Assembly (NCBI RefSeq): GCF_002078875.1
Contig: NC_034409.1
Location: forward strand, 67,384,450-67,448,449
Source of the DNA: Numida meleagris
Taxonomy: Eukaryota; Chordata; Aves; Galliformes; Numididae
DNA length: 64,000 nt
Direction of reading: 5' to 3'
Both the position numbers and the translations under genes were made by a program. Of this stretch, positions 23,456 through 35,400 are shown in pieces (position 1 is the first letter of the stretch; every line of letters begins with the position of its first letter). The notes below the pieces were generated by a model. The model was given only the letters and a program-made list of their open reading frames with translations, searched no databases and was not told the origin of the DNA.

Positions 23456-26400
23456 GTTTGCGGGAGAGGAGGAACCCCCGGGACCCGGGGCGGGTGGGCG
23501 GCCCCCGCCTTAGGCCCGCACCTGCCGCCGGCCCCGCGCTGCCGAGGCACCTGCGGTACCGCTGTGCTGCCCCGGGCCTCCGCCCCGCGGGGCGCCCCCT
23601 GCTGGCCCGGCGGTGCTGCCCCGCGGCGTGCGGCGGAGCGCTGTCCTCAACTGGGCGGGCGGGCGAGCGTGGAGCGCGGCCCCCACGCAGCGGCAGTGGG
23701 CCGCGTTCCACTGCGTCGGCGGGAACGGCGCGGACACCCGCGCCTACGACGGCTGTGCTGTCTGTAAAGCGGTTTCTGGGGTACGCTCGGGCGTGATTGT
23801 TAGTTGACAGCCCTGGGCAGCCTGAGTGTCATCTTAGAAACCCACTCGTTTCAGCCTCTGGCTGAGGCTTGTTAATGAGTGGCTCTTGCTAATATGCCAG
23901 CCCAATGGAATCCGTTTCGGGATTCAGTAGATGCGGTGTAACAGAACGTTAAAAAGAAACAGAAGGTGTCTTTGGAAGTGTTTTCGGGTCACTTATATCT
24001 CTGAACATAGGAAGTGCAGAGTGACTGTACCGGTCCTCTTTCAAGGCTCTTATTTATATTTTCAATTTGAAGTATGTGAAAAGCTATTATTTTCAAACAG
24101 AATTTTAACAGAACTTTATATACCTGGACTTACCTGGTATAATTTATATGTTTGAATTACACCAAAAGTATCAAATGCAAACCTTTTTTGTAGTTGTGGC
24201 TAACCATACTGGCTGTTCATGGAATCATGGAATGGTTTGGGTGGAAGGGGCCTTAAAGCCCCCCCAGTTCCAACCCCATGCTGTGAGCAGGACTGCCGCC
24301 CGCCAGCTCAGGCTGCGCTGGGCCTCATCCAACCTGGCTTTGAGCACCTCCAGGGATGGGGCACCCACAGCTTCTCTGGGCAGCTTTTGCGAGTGCCTCA
24401 CTGCCCTCTGGGTAAAGAATTTCTTCCTAACATCCAACCTAAATCTCCCCTCTTTTAGTTTAAGGAGTTCTTAGGAAGGGATTGAAAAATGAGCTGATGA
24501 GGGCCTTTTGCTCAATGGCTCTGTATTTCCATCACAAATTGCTCCAGAACAATTTCAGTAGCATTCCACAGATTCAAAAGTCATACTTTCAGGAAAAGAA
24601 TTGTTCAGAAATGGAATCCTGCACACGTGTGTGCCTGTACTATAAATAGTCATTGAAGGTTAACGCAATACTGGGATTGCGATAAGAAAACTGAATGTCT
24701 TTCAGGAACTGTACACATTGAAAAACTGTTAATATTCATCTCAAAACAGATTTGACTTGGTGCATATAAACTTGGTTGATGTGAGGCAGTAAGTGCATTG
24801 CTTAGTGAGACATGACGCTGGTAATAAAGTGAAAATCTGTTTCTGACAGCTTTTAGTGGAGCTGAAATTGTACATAGTTCTACTATACTCAGTAAGTTAA
24901 ACAATAGTATTTCAGTATTTAATTTCAGAAATCTCATCAGTAAGTTCAACTTACAGGGAGATTCTCTTGTGGATTTAAATTTGATTAATAGGCAGACTAC
25001 AACACTTCTTGTGTAGGAAGATGGGAAACTGAGTAGGAAGTACAGCCCTGCTGTCAATTGGCCGCCTTTATTCTGCCTTGGGGAAAAGCAGCCCTCTCCT
25101 CTCCTGTTGGTCACTTGTTCCCAATGCTTCACCTTCCTTCTCTACCACCCCTACCTACAGTGTGAGTAGCTTTGTAGCACAGCATATATAGAAACGCATC
25201 TGGCTAAACGCTAGCTCAACAAAAGAAAAAAGGACAGTATTTTCAGCATTATCAGATTGCTTAGCTGGGTTAATTAACACTCAGCTTTGAGTGTGTCTTG
25301 GCACAAATAAGGCTGAGGAAATTTGTAGATGAGGCCTTGCTTTTAGGGCCAATACTTGGAAAAAAAGATCAGTGTGGGAAATGCCCTTTTCATATGTGGA
25401 GCAGGCATGGCTGCGGGCAGAACATACGAAGGTGAGCTTAGAACTGTCATTTTGTTTTTCAGTGTAAGGTTGCTGAAAGCCTTTACAAAACTTTTTCGTT
25501 GAAATGAAAATGACAAGTGGAAAACGTATTAAAGTGCTAATTGATTGCTAGCATTTTATTTCTTTTTTTATATATTGTAATGTAAATCTAGAATTAGAGA
25601 AGAAAATGGTGAAAGATTTTGAAGTAGTCACTTGTTTCAGGTTATGTATAATTTGGATTTAGCCAGCACGTGTGGGCTGGAACAAATTAGCACAGCTTCT
25701 TCTGCAGCTGTGCTGCTAAATTTGTACAATGGACAGCAGTTCAGGAGATTACCTCTCCTAGCTTTAATGATCTGGCTGGAATACTGGCAAAGTTTCCTTA
25801 GAGCTGCCTGAGGCTCCCAGGGAGCTCATTTACTCCCAAGATAACGTGTAAAATTAGGCTGGGTGGAGCTCTGTGCTGTTGCGTGTTGGCAGCTTCTGCA
25901 TAGAGTAGCTCTGCTAAACCAGTGTCATTATCACTATTGTACTGCTTTATGTGGTGAATACGCTGTCCAGATGGGTGTGCTGTTTTCTATATGCATTTAG
26001 TCTGAACCCTCCTTTTGATAGCTAGATGGTTTTTTTTTTGTATGCTAACAGTGCTTTGCTTTGTGCTTTCATACCACTTTTAATTTCAAAGCTTACTTTG
26101 AAAATATTTTCCAAAAGCATTACCGTTGCTTGAGTCAGGTCCATGTCCTCAGAGTTGTACGGAGTTCTGTTGTTTGAGGTGTGGTGATGTATGTAGAGAT
26201 CAGTGGGAGCTTGTAGGTCAGTTTTGCTGTCCCTTAAGTTTTTTAAATTAACTGACTGTACGTAAGCAAGTACAGGATCTCTTCAGAATTGGATTGTGCT
26301 CCTGTGTAAAATAATAACAGTGTTACTGACGCATCTGAAAAATTAAGACCTCCTTAAAAAGTATTGAAAGAAAGAGTTTAAAATGCAGGATAGTGTTCAA

Positions 26401-29400
26401 AATCAAAGCCTAAGTTTGATTCCCAAGATCTACTTAGACTTTTAAAAAGAAAATAATATTCAAAATCCGTAGCTGCCTTTAATTGCAGTATGTTTTTTAA
26501 ATTAGCATGCATTACTTTCTTAAGAATGATTTCAAAACCTTAACTTTCCGTGCTTGTAAGTACCATCAGATATGTGGTATGAGTTGCAGTACTAATTATT
26601 TTGAGAGGTAGCATTCACAGAACTCCAGGGGTGCGCAGTGATTTGGAATGAAAGCTAGAGTGAAATAAAGCCCCTTGGATTACACAGCATGGCTTCTTGG
26701 TGCTTAGACCATCACAGAAATTCTGTTTGTATCGTGGTCCTGAAATAGATTCCTGTGGAGGCCAAGTAGAGATTGCTGAAATATGCACCTTTAACTGCTT
26801 ATTAGCCTTAATAGAAGTATGTAGAATATTTGATGTTTGTTAACAGAAGATTAGAGGGGATATGTAGATATATAGTTCCCTCTGTCCTTGTTGCTGATAT
26901 GCTTTCTGGAATTTTCTGTAACAAGGGAGGACTAGGAACTGTGAAGGTGCTTGTCCTTGCTGCTGTGGATTCAGTGATACGTGTCTGGCGCAGGAAGATT
27001 GCAGGTCAGGGTGGTGGCTTTGGTTCAGGGAGGTGGTATGCGTTTGTCAAGGCAGTGTGTTTTAAGAAATAAGTTCACTAATGCTACCATTTCAGTTCTA
27101 TGTTTCATTTATAAATTGTTAATAAAGCTGATAAATGAATTCTAGAGAGAGCAGTAAAGAAACATAATCTGTGTTTATATAGAATAGTTTTGCTTAAAAT
27201 ATTTCTAAACAAAAGGCAACAAATTGCTGAGACAGTATAGCGAATGACCACAAGTAGGTAATACAAAGTGATATTTTAACTCTAAAGTGATTGAGGAGAC
27301 AAAGAAATGGTAGGAGAGTTTCATTGCTTGTGTTGGTGATATGTGTAAGATTACTTACTGATGAATGTACATTGGTTCAAAAAGTAATTCTCCCTGAAAA
27401 GGGTGTGTTGATATTATTAAAATACATATTTGAAATTATTTGCATGTATAGATTTGATGAGTAACTCACTTTCTAAGTTTATTCATTAATGTTTATTTTT
27501 AATAATTTTAATAATTGCTTGTATTTTTAGGTAAAATTTGGAAATACAACATTTAAGACAGATGTCTATCCAAAATCACTTAATCCTCAGTGGAATTCTG
27601 AATGGTTTAAATTTGAAGTAAGTATTTTCTAAGAGTTTACCTGTGTCTACATGGATACCTTTGATGAAATAATATCACTTTAGACAGAAAAATGTTTTGG
27701 GCAGCGAGGGTAATTCTGTTTAAATACATACGAAACCATTCAGTAAATCTATTCATGGTCAGACCGTGTTTGCCAATGGCATCTCATTGGCTTTTTTTTT
27801 TAGGTTGTTTGCAAAGGTAAAAACTTACCAGATAGGATCCAACTCAAATGTTACGGCAGAGGTAAAAGCTTTATCCACTAGACTTTCAGATAGCAGTATG
27901 GGTTTACTCCTTTTTTTTTTAGGAGTAGTTTTGAGTAAGGAAAGTTAACTGGTATTTGGACTGTTAATTTGGCTGGAAAAAGTAATGCACTTGAAAATGA
28001 AAATACAGAATTTATATAAGAAAATTAAAAAATAAGACGTTTGCACAACAGTTGCCTGACGCTTTCTTTCTCATTTCCTTATGTAATAATGAGGACACTT
28101 GGTGTTTTCCCATAATTGCTTGTTCCTTTCAAGGATCTGATTAGTTCATTTTAATGAACTGAATACAGTAGTACCATAGGTGTCCTTTGGCATTCTGCCC
28201 TGAACTACTGTTTACCTATTTATTTTTTGTTACTGCTTTTTTGTTACCCTTAAAGAAAATAAATTGTGTAATGCTGTATAGAATTAATTATTGTTAAAAT
28301 ATTTGAATGTATAGTACTGGTTTGTTTATAGCGGTCTAAGATAATATCCCAATATAAATATGTTTGTAAATATATGTACATGTAGTGAGTGACAGTAGAG
28401 TGATGTTAGAGCAAATAGAAATCAGTAAGTAAATTTAGACAACTTAATTGATGTGAAATCTTTGTTGAAATACATCTCATAATTTCAGTCCACGTTTATT
28501 AAGAAAGCAGTACTATGATGTTGAAATTCACTCAGTTCTCTTAGTTCTCTTTTTAATTATTCATTTCCTTGGGTCTTTTTTTCCTTTTGGGAGGGGGAAA
28601 AGATAGCTGAACGGTATGGAGGGTTAACTCTCTTGGTACAGAAAGAGCTTTTCTGACAATAACAGAAGTCTTAGAATTCTATCTTTTTGAATGGAAAAAT
28701 GGATTTGGGAAAGAGCCAAACAGCAACAATGGAAAAAAAAAAATCAGAATTCCACATTTCCAAGGGTGGAAGAACACTAACAGCTTAAGAGATCGTGAGT
28801 GTGTGTGCGTGTGTGTGTAGTTTGATCTTTTAGCAACACTGTGTTGTAATTCTGCAAAAACACACTTACATGAATCTTCCCACTACACTTAGCAAACCGG
28901 GTCTTTTACGGTGTTCAGCACAAAAAGTAGTAGAATCTTGCGTCTCCTAAAAAATAGCCAATGTGTCTGAAGATGGATTCATTTAGGAAAGTGCATGTCT
29001 GAAATTACTTAATTTTTGCTATGAGTTGTATAAAGTATCTTGTCTTCTTCTAAGCCACCGGTCAGTGTTGAAGTGTGAGAGCATAACTTCAGAGCGTCAT
29101 AGACTCTGTGACTCTTTCTGTTAAATTTTCATGTTTTTTTATCATGAAAAGTATATATCGTGGGGATGGGTAGATACTGTGACTTAAAATAATGTGGAAT
29201 TTTAAAATATGCAATCAGTGTAATCTGTTTCTATGTACTTCTCCCAGGGATAACTCTCGTTTCAGATTTTCAGCACTTTATGGAGGGCAAAGTAAAAATT
29301 AAGCATTGTTACGATCCAGGAAATAGAAATTAGATTTTTCTGTGTCATGTCTCTGTACATAACTGACTCACCTCTTACTGCGCTTGTTTTTCCAGGAGTG

Positions 29401-32400
29401 TTCCCCTGCTTTTTTTTTCTTTTAAGTATTCAAATTCCATGTCAATATTTGTTTCTAGGTAGATGATGAAGAGCTACAAGATGAGCCTCTCCAGATCACA
29501 GTTCTTGATCATGATACCTACAGCGCTAATGATGCTATTGGCAAAGTATACATTGATATCGATCCTTTGCTCTATAGTGAAGCAGCTACAGTTATTTCAG
29601 GATGGTTTCCAATTTATGATACTATCCACGGTAAGATTTGCCAATTTAAAACAATGTTGTTCTGCAGTGTTCCTTTCTGTAAGCGGTCCTCAGAAGTGTG
29701 TAATAATTTTAGCCTCAGGAGCTGGAAAGCTCCAATTTTGGTACTTTTATTAGGTCTTCAGTAAGTTAAGAATGCCATCTAAAATCAGTGACAAAGTACT
29801 TCCAGAACTTTTCATATTTAATAGCAATAATGGTCATATATGAAAGATGTCTAATATTTCTGGCATAAGAAAGTCTAAACTACTGTACCAGAATCTAAGG
29901 CTTGGCAGAATGCCTTTCATAAAATTTGTGACAAGTGGAAAACATCTTCTCATATTTAAAATAGTTACTGGAAATAGTTACTGGAGAAGTCAGTTAAAAA
30001 AAACCCAAAGCATACTTATTCAATTAGTTTGTGTTTACTAAAAGAATATATTTCCGCTGCAGTTACTTAGGGTGTGCCTTCCTGGGGTGTTGGATATGCT
30101 TCACTTGAGATGGAGGGGCAGGATACGACAAACATAAAATGCGGACTGAAAATCTGTTTACCTGCCAGCAGTCCTAGGTAGAGTTCTTCAGAATATCGTG
30201 CGAGTATGAGAAAATGAAGATAATGATACTTCTGCCTTAGATTTTAAGGAAGCAGAGCATCGATCCCAGAAAGTTAAGATCCATTTACAGCAAGTTATTA
30301 CCTTGAATACCTTCCTACGGAACGTCTGTGTGGTTATTATTACTCCTGTAGTTTATTCTACAGTGGGAATTAAATGACTTAACTATTTTAAAAGCTAATT
30401 ATATCTAATTGGTGGAAAAGCATTAGTAGTATTTATTGGATGATCATCATAACCAATGATAATTTTTTTTCTTTTTGCATTTCTAACAGTTACAGCGAAG
30501 AAGGATCTTAAGAAATATCGCATGTTTCGCTTTTTAAAAATTCTACTCACATTTTCTTATTGGACGCTTCCTTTTGAATGTTTGTCTCAAGATGTGTGTA
30601 ACTTGTACGTCAGAGAGAACTAGACTTCCCTGTATTTTCTAGTTCTGTTGGTTTTTCATGGCTCTTTTTTCTATTTAGATAAAGTAAAAATTATCTTATT
30701 TTCATGCTTGTAGCAGTAGATTTGGGCCCCTCACTGCAAGAAAGGCATGGAGAGGGCCCTGGAGCATGTTCAGAGGAGGGCGACAAAGCTGGTGAGGGGT
30801 CTGAAGCACAGGCCTTATGAGGAGCGGCTGAGGGAGCTGGGATTGTTCAGTCTGGAGAAGAGGAGGCTCAGGGGAGACCTCATCGCTCTCTATAACAACC
30901 TGAAGGGAGGTTGTAGTGAGCTGGGGGTCAGCCTCTTCTCTCTTGTAACTAGTGACAGGACGAGGGGGAATGGCCTCAAGTTGTGCCAAGGGAGATTTAG
31001 GCTGGACATTAGGAAATACTGCTTTTCTGAAAGAGTGGTCAGGTGCTGGATTGGGCTGCCCAGGGAGGTGGTTGAGTCACCGTCCCTGGAGGTGTTCAAG
31101 AAACATTTAGATATAGTGTTGAGAGGCATTGTTTAGTGGGGTTATTGGTGGTAGGTGGGTGGTTCGACTGGATGATCTTGTACGTCTTTTCTAACCTAGC
31201 TAATTCTATGATTCTAATCATCTCAGTGCTTGGCAAACAAATTAATGCTTTCTTAAAAGAAAATAGACATTTATATATATTTATTTAAATATTTTTTTCT
31301 TGCTCCCTAACGTGATTATTTGTGAAAATATGTGATCTTGATGTACTTCCTGTTACAGTAGATGGAGACTTCTTTCTATCCGCATTTGAGAAGATAATTC
31401 TAGGTGACTTCACTGCAATAATGTCAGTCAGTTTGTGAATCCAGTACTTTTGTCTGAGTTGGATATTTCTGTGACAAAGGCTTCTGAAGTCCCTAGAGAT
31501 CAGATTCTTCAAGAAGTTTAGTCCTCAATATGTCAGAATCCGTAATGATGTGATGTGGAGGGATTTAGTTAGTCGATGCAGGAAAAGGAGTAAGCTCAAA
31601 ATAGAAGCAGAAAAATCCAAAAAGGAATGGCTATGTTCTAAAGAAATTCAGCCCTATTAATAAGATTTAGTTGTAGCCAAAAGATTAAGCTTTACCTAGA
31701 AAATCTGTAATACCTTATTTTATATATTTATTCTCAAAATATTTTACATTGCCTGCTTTCTGATTCTCAGAAGAACTGTAACTTTTCTCATTGTATTGAC
31801 TTCAGCTTTACTGTGATTTTGCTACTGTTTGTGGGAGAAAAATTCTGTAAACAACACAAAAAAACTTTTGATGTGGGCAGGACTGTAGTTTCCAGGTATC
31901 TGTACTCCAAAGTAGTCTTGCCTTTTTGTGCTGAGCATGTCCTAGGATAGTATCACAGAACTTAACTACTGATTTCATGCCCTTCTGGCACTGATGATAG
32001 TAGCCCAAGGGAGCAGAGGGAGCACTTGCTCCCTGCAGCTGGGAACGCTGCAATAGCAGGAGGCTGATGGCTTCTCTTTTCCCAGTCTCAGCCTTCTAAA
32101 ACCCTGTTTGATGCAGCAGGTATTTGATGATTGTTGCTTGCATGGCTTCAGCCTCAAAGGCTGGGCAGAACTAGCAGCTTCCTCTGAGAGGGCATCTCTA
32201 TGGCAGACCTGAGAGGTAAGGAGATGTCATTCTGCTCCTCTGGCCCAGGCTAGAACTGACACGTTAGCAGTCAGTTGAACCAGGCAGTTTTATGAAGATT
32301 GTATTATGCTCTTTGCAGGAAAACTAACTCAATGGTAATAGAGAGCATCAATTACTAATTAGAAAGATTACAGAATGGCTAGTTCCGTATTGTTTTTTGA

Positions 32401-35400
32401 TACCATTTCACATTTTATTTTTTCTTTTGATAGGTATACGTGGGGAGATTAATGTCGTGGTGAAAGTAGATCTCTTCAATGACTTAAACAGATTCAGGCA
32501 GTCATCGTGTGGAGTAAAGTTTTTTTGCAGTAAGTAGAGGAACAAAAGGAAAATCAAGGGTTTTTTTTTTTTTCTTCTTTCTTTACTGACTTTTTTCCCT
32601 TTTTGGATGAGTATTCTGTTAAAGAGGCACAAACTCAAAAAAGTTTCAGAATGGTACATGTTGTAGCAGGGTTGTAACTGGTACACTGGACAGTTACTGG
32701 TCTTCCAGCATCTCTCTGAACAAAATTGCTTTGGTATGTCCACATTTTAACAGATGAACCTATCTGATGTAGGAAATTGAGCTTAACAGAAAGGAAATTG
32801 TGTAGATTACATTCTGGAATAGCCCCATTCTGGTGGTAGGTGGATGGTTGGACTGGATGATCTTGTAGGTCTTTTCCAACCTAGCTAATTCTGTGATTCT
32901 ATGATTCTGGAATCATTTACATCAGTATCTGGATGTAGTTTTCTATTTTTCTTTGAATTCCTTTCTCTTAGACTCATACCTTCCATCGTTTTATATTTCT
33001 TTAACAGCTACGTCTATTCCAAAGTGTTACAGAGCAGTAATAATTCATGGATTTGTGGAAGAACTGGTAGTTAATGAAGACCCAGAATACCAGTGGATAG
33101 ATCGAATACGTACACCAAGAGCATCAAATGAGGCTAGACAAAGACTCATTTCTCTAATGTCAGGTATGAAACATGCAGGCTGTAATGATTATTGCTGCTT
33201 TGAAAAGAAGTCACCATTCAAATTAGTGACTGAATTTTGAATTCTTGTATTATAATTTTTGGTATTAACTGTTCATTTTTTTGGTTCACATTAGCTTGTG
33301 TTTCAGAAGGTTCTGTTGCTCTAACTGATGACTAGTGTGACAGAAAGTCCACCCCACCCCTCTTGGTGATGCCATACTGCTGTGTGATTTGTTGGTTGTT
33401 TTTAGCAAGGCTAAAAAAATGGAACTCCCTTGAAGATGTTCTTCACCCATATGAAGAGTATTAATAAAACCTCTTTGCACTACATTTAAGTATGTGAATG
33501 AGTATCTGTAAGCACAATCTCAGGCATAGTATACTAATGCATATCTTACTTATCATCTTTCCTAAGTCAATATTGTTTCATTGTTTCGGAGTTCTTCAGG
33601 ATATGCTTAAAATTTCTGGAGAGACTAGTCATTAGAGTTCCAGTTTATGTCTCCACAGTATCAATTACCTTCATAGATTTTCTTTCTTTCTTTCTTTTTC
33701 TTATATTACTAATGTTTATGAATACCAGCTGTGAACCAAAGATCCCCATCTCTGTCTCAGTGGAGCAGAACAAGAGTCCAGCACTAGAGACTAGAGGACT
33801 TACCCAGTAAGACAAGACAACCAGCTTGAGGTGTACAATACTGAAGGTGTAAGGGATACAGTGAGTTGATGAAAAAATAGTCATTAGAACAGTAGACAGT
33901 GGCTTCAGTTCTCTAATAGGCACTTATGTTATCAGGTTTCTTGTAGATAAAGCCATGTTTCAGGGCAGATACTAAAAGATAAAGTAAATTTTGTTTTGCA
34001 GATGTATGGAGATTTTTAGTAAAAGGGGCAACCTAAACAGAATATGGAGTTGATACTTAGTATCTTCACTAAGAGAACCAGTAGATGTTTTGGGAGTACG
34101 TGGAAAAAACAGTATAGCCTTAACTCGTGAATTATTAAAAAATTCATTAAAAAAGCCTATATGGTATGCCATTTTACACAATTAACATTTGTATATGCCA
34201 TGTCTTTCATAAATGATGAAAGTAAATAAAACGCAGCAGAACACGTCCAAATGCGCTCTTTTGTTAGTATTTTTATTCATGGCAGTGACTAAGGGAAAAA
34301 ATACCAAAGAGGCCTCATAGTAACACTGGTTTATGCCATGTAACACAGTGCTTCATATTGCAGTCATTGGTGACCGTATCTGAAGAATCCTTAGGAATTC
34401 TGTAACTCTTCTGAGCATGGCTCCTTACTTCTGCAGTCAGAATTGACATCATTCTGTGATGTGTGATAAGTCTTACTTACAGTCACAGGGGTTTTCAGTC
34501 TTTATGTACAGTTCTTTGTTTGCAGTAGTAGTGTATTTGGTACTATCTTTGCTTATTTTGTGTCATACTTTGTTTTTTAGATGAGGTTACCAAGTTAAGT
34601 AATGTAAAGTAGAAAAGAACTAGAAGTGTGAGTAAGGTTAAGTTAAATTTGAATAGGTTTTGAGTGTTTGTGAATACAAAAATAATTGATTTTCCAATGG
34701 GTTTCAGAGATATTGCATTAGTCTGAACTGTATGAAGGAGTATCTATAAACTTCTGTGTGTTCCAGCATGCATCTTGGCCATCCCTTTCTCTGTCTCTAA
34801 ATAAACAAAAAAGGGAATAGCTAATGAGAATTTAAAATAAATAAATATGTTATGAGATAACAAACTGTAGTTGCAATCAGAATAGATTTAGGGGAAAAGA
34901 GCGAAAATGAATGAAACATCACACTATGTTATAGGAAGCGGAGGTTGTGCTTAACATAGATAATCGGTCTGATTTTATATAACTGTTTTATTGATGTGCA
35001 TTTCCAAAAACAGAGAAGACAAAGCCTACAAAAGAAAATTGGAAAAATTCACTACAATTACGTATGAGCTCTTCACCTTTTGTTTTGTAGGTGAACTGCA
35101 AAGGAAGATTGGCTTGAAAGTCCTTGAAATGAGAGGAAATGCTGTTGTTGGTTATTTGCAGTGTTTTGATTTGGAAGGAGAATCTGGACTGGTAGTACGA
35201 GCCATAGGAACAGCCTGCACGTTGGATAAATTAAGTAGCACATCAGCATTTTTACCTGCATGTAACTCTCCATCCAAAGAAATGAAGGAGTAAGTATGAA
35301 TTACTAGCTTTTAGAGGAACAAACTTCATTTCTTTTCATAGTCATTCAGTTATGCATAACAGGTGTGATTTTTTTTTAATTTTTTTTCCTCTCAGAATCT

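Larger units (their letters stand above)
22855..23765. promoter_or_regulatory. C2CD5: CpG-island promoter of C2CD5
   Basis: Roughly 900 bases of very GC- and CpG-rich DNA surround the first coding exon. There is no TATA box. Visible motifs are CCAATCA (NF-Y type) at 22920-22926, GCCATCTTG (YY1 type) at 23058-23066, CGCATGCGCG (NRF1 type) at 23131-23140 and again at 23262-23271, and CCCGCCCCC (Sp1/KLF type) at 23281-23289. YY1 and NRF1 elements are typical of broadly expressed, dispersed-start and often bidirectional promoters. The exact transcription start cannot be read from sequence but should lie between about 23050 and 23350. Confidence 0.88.
23456..27530 (+). other. C2CD5: C2CD5 intron 1
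   Basis: 4075 bases. The first ~300 bases belong to the CpG island. It holds a reversed CR1 end (24218-24467) and an imperfect hairpin (25682-25725); the rest is unique AT-rich sequence. A 160-codon minus-strand open frame at 24650-25132 shows no family features. Confidence 0.85.
23311..27556 (+). other. Upstream ORF overlapping the C2CD5 start codon (spliced)
   Basis: An out-of-frame ATG at 23311 (TTCCATGGG: weak at -3, G at +4) precedes the C2CD5 ATG by 55 bases. Reading through exon 1 to 23455 and then exon 2 from 27531, the frame stops at TAA 27554-27556, about 56 codons in total. If the transcript starts upstream of 23311, ribosomes initiating here would bypass the main start, so it could damp translation. 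Confidence 0.45.

Noticed and set aside
22967..23796. Long overlapping + strand open frames across the CpG island (22967-23767 and 23134-23796)
   Set aside because: Stop-poor because the DNA is GC-rich. The first frame merely extends C2CD5 upstream without an in-frame ATG and runs into intron 1; the second is the uORF frame read through unspliced intron.
24650..25132. 160-codon minus-strand open frame in intron 1
   Set aside because: No family features, no promoter or splice context. Longest chance frame in a region with a modest stop frequency.
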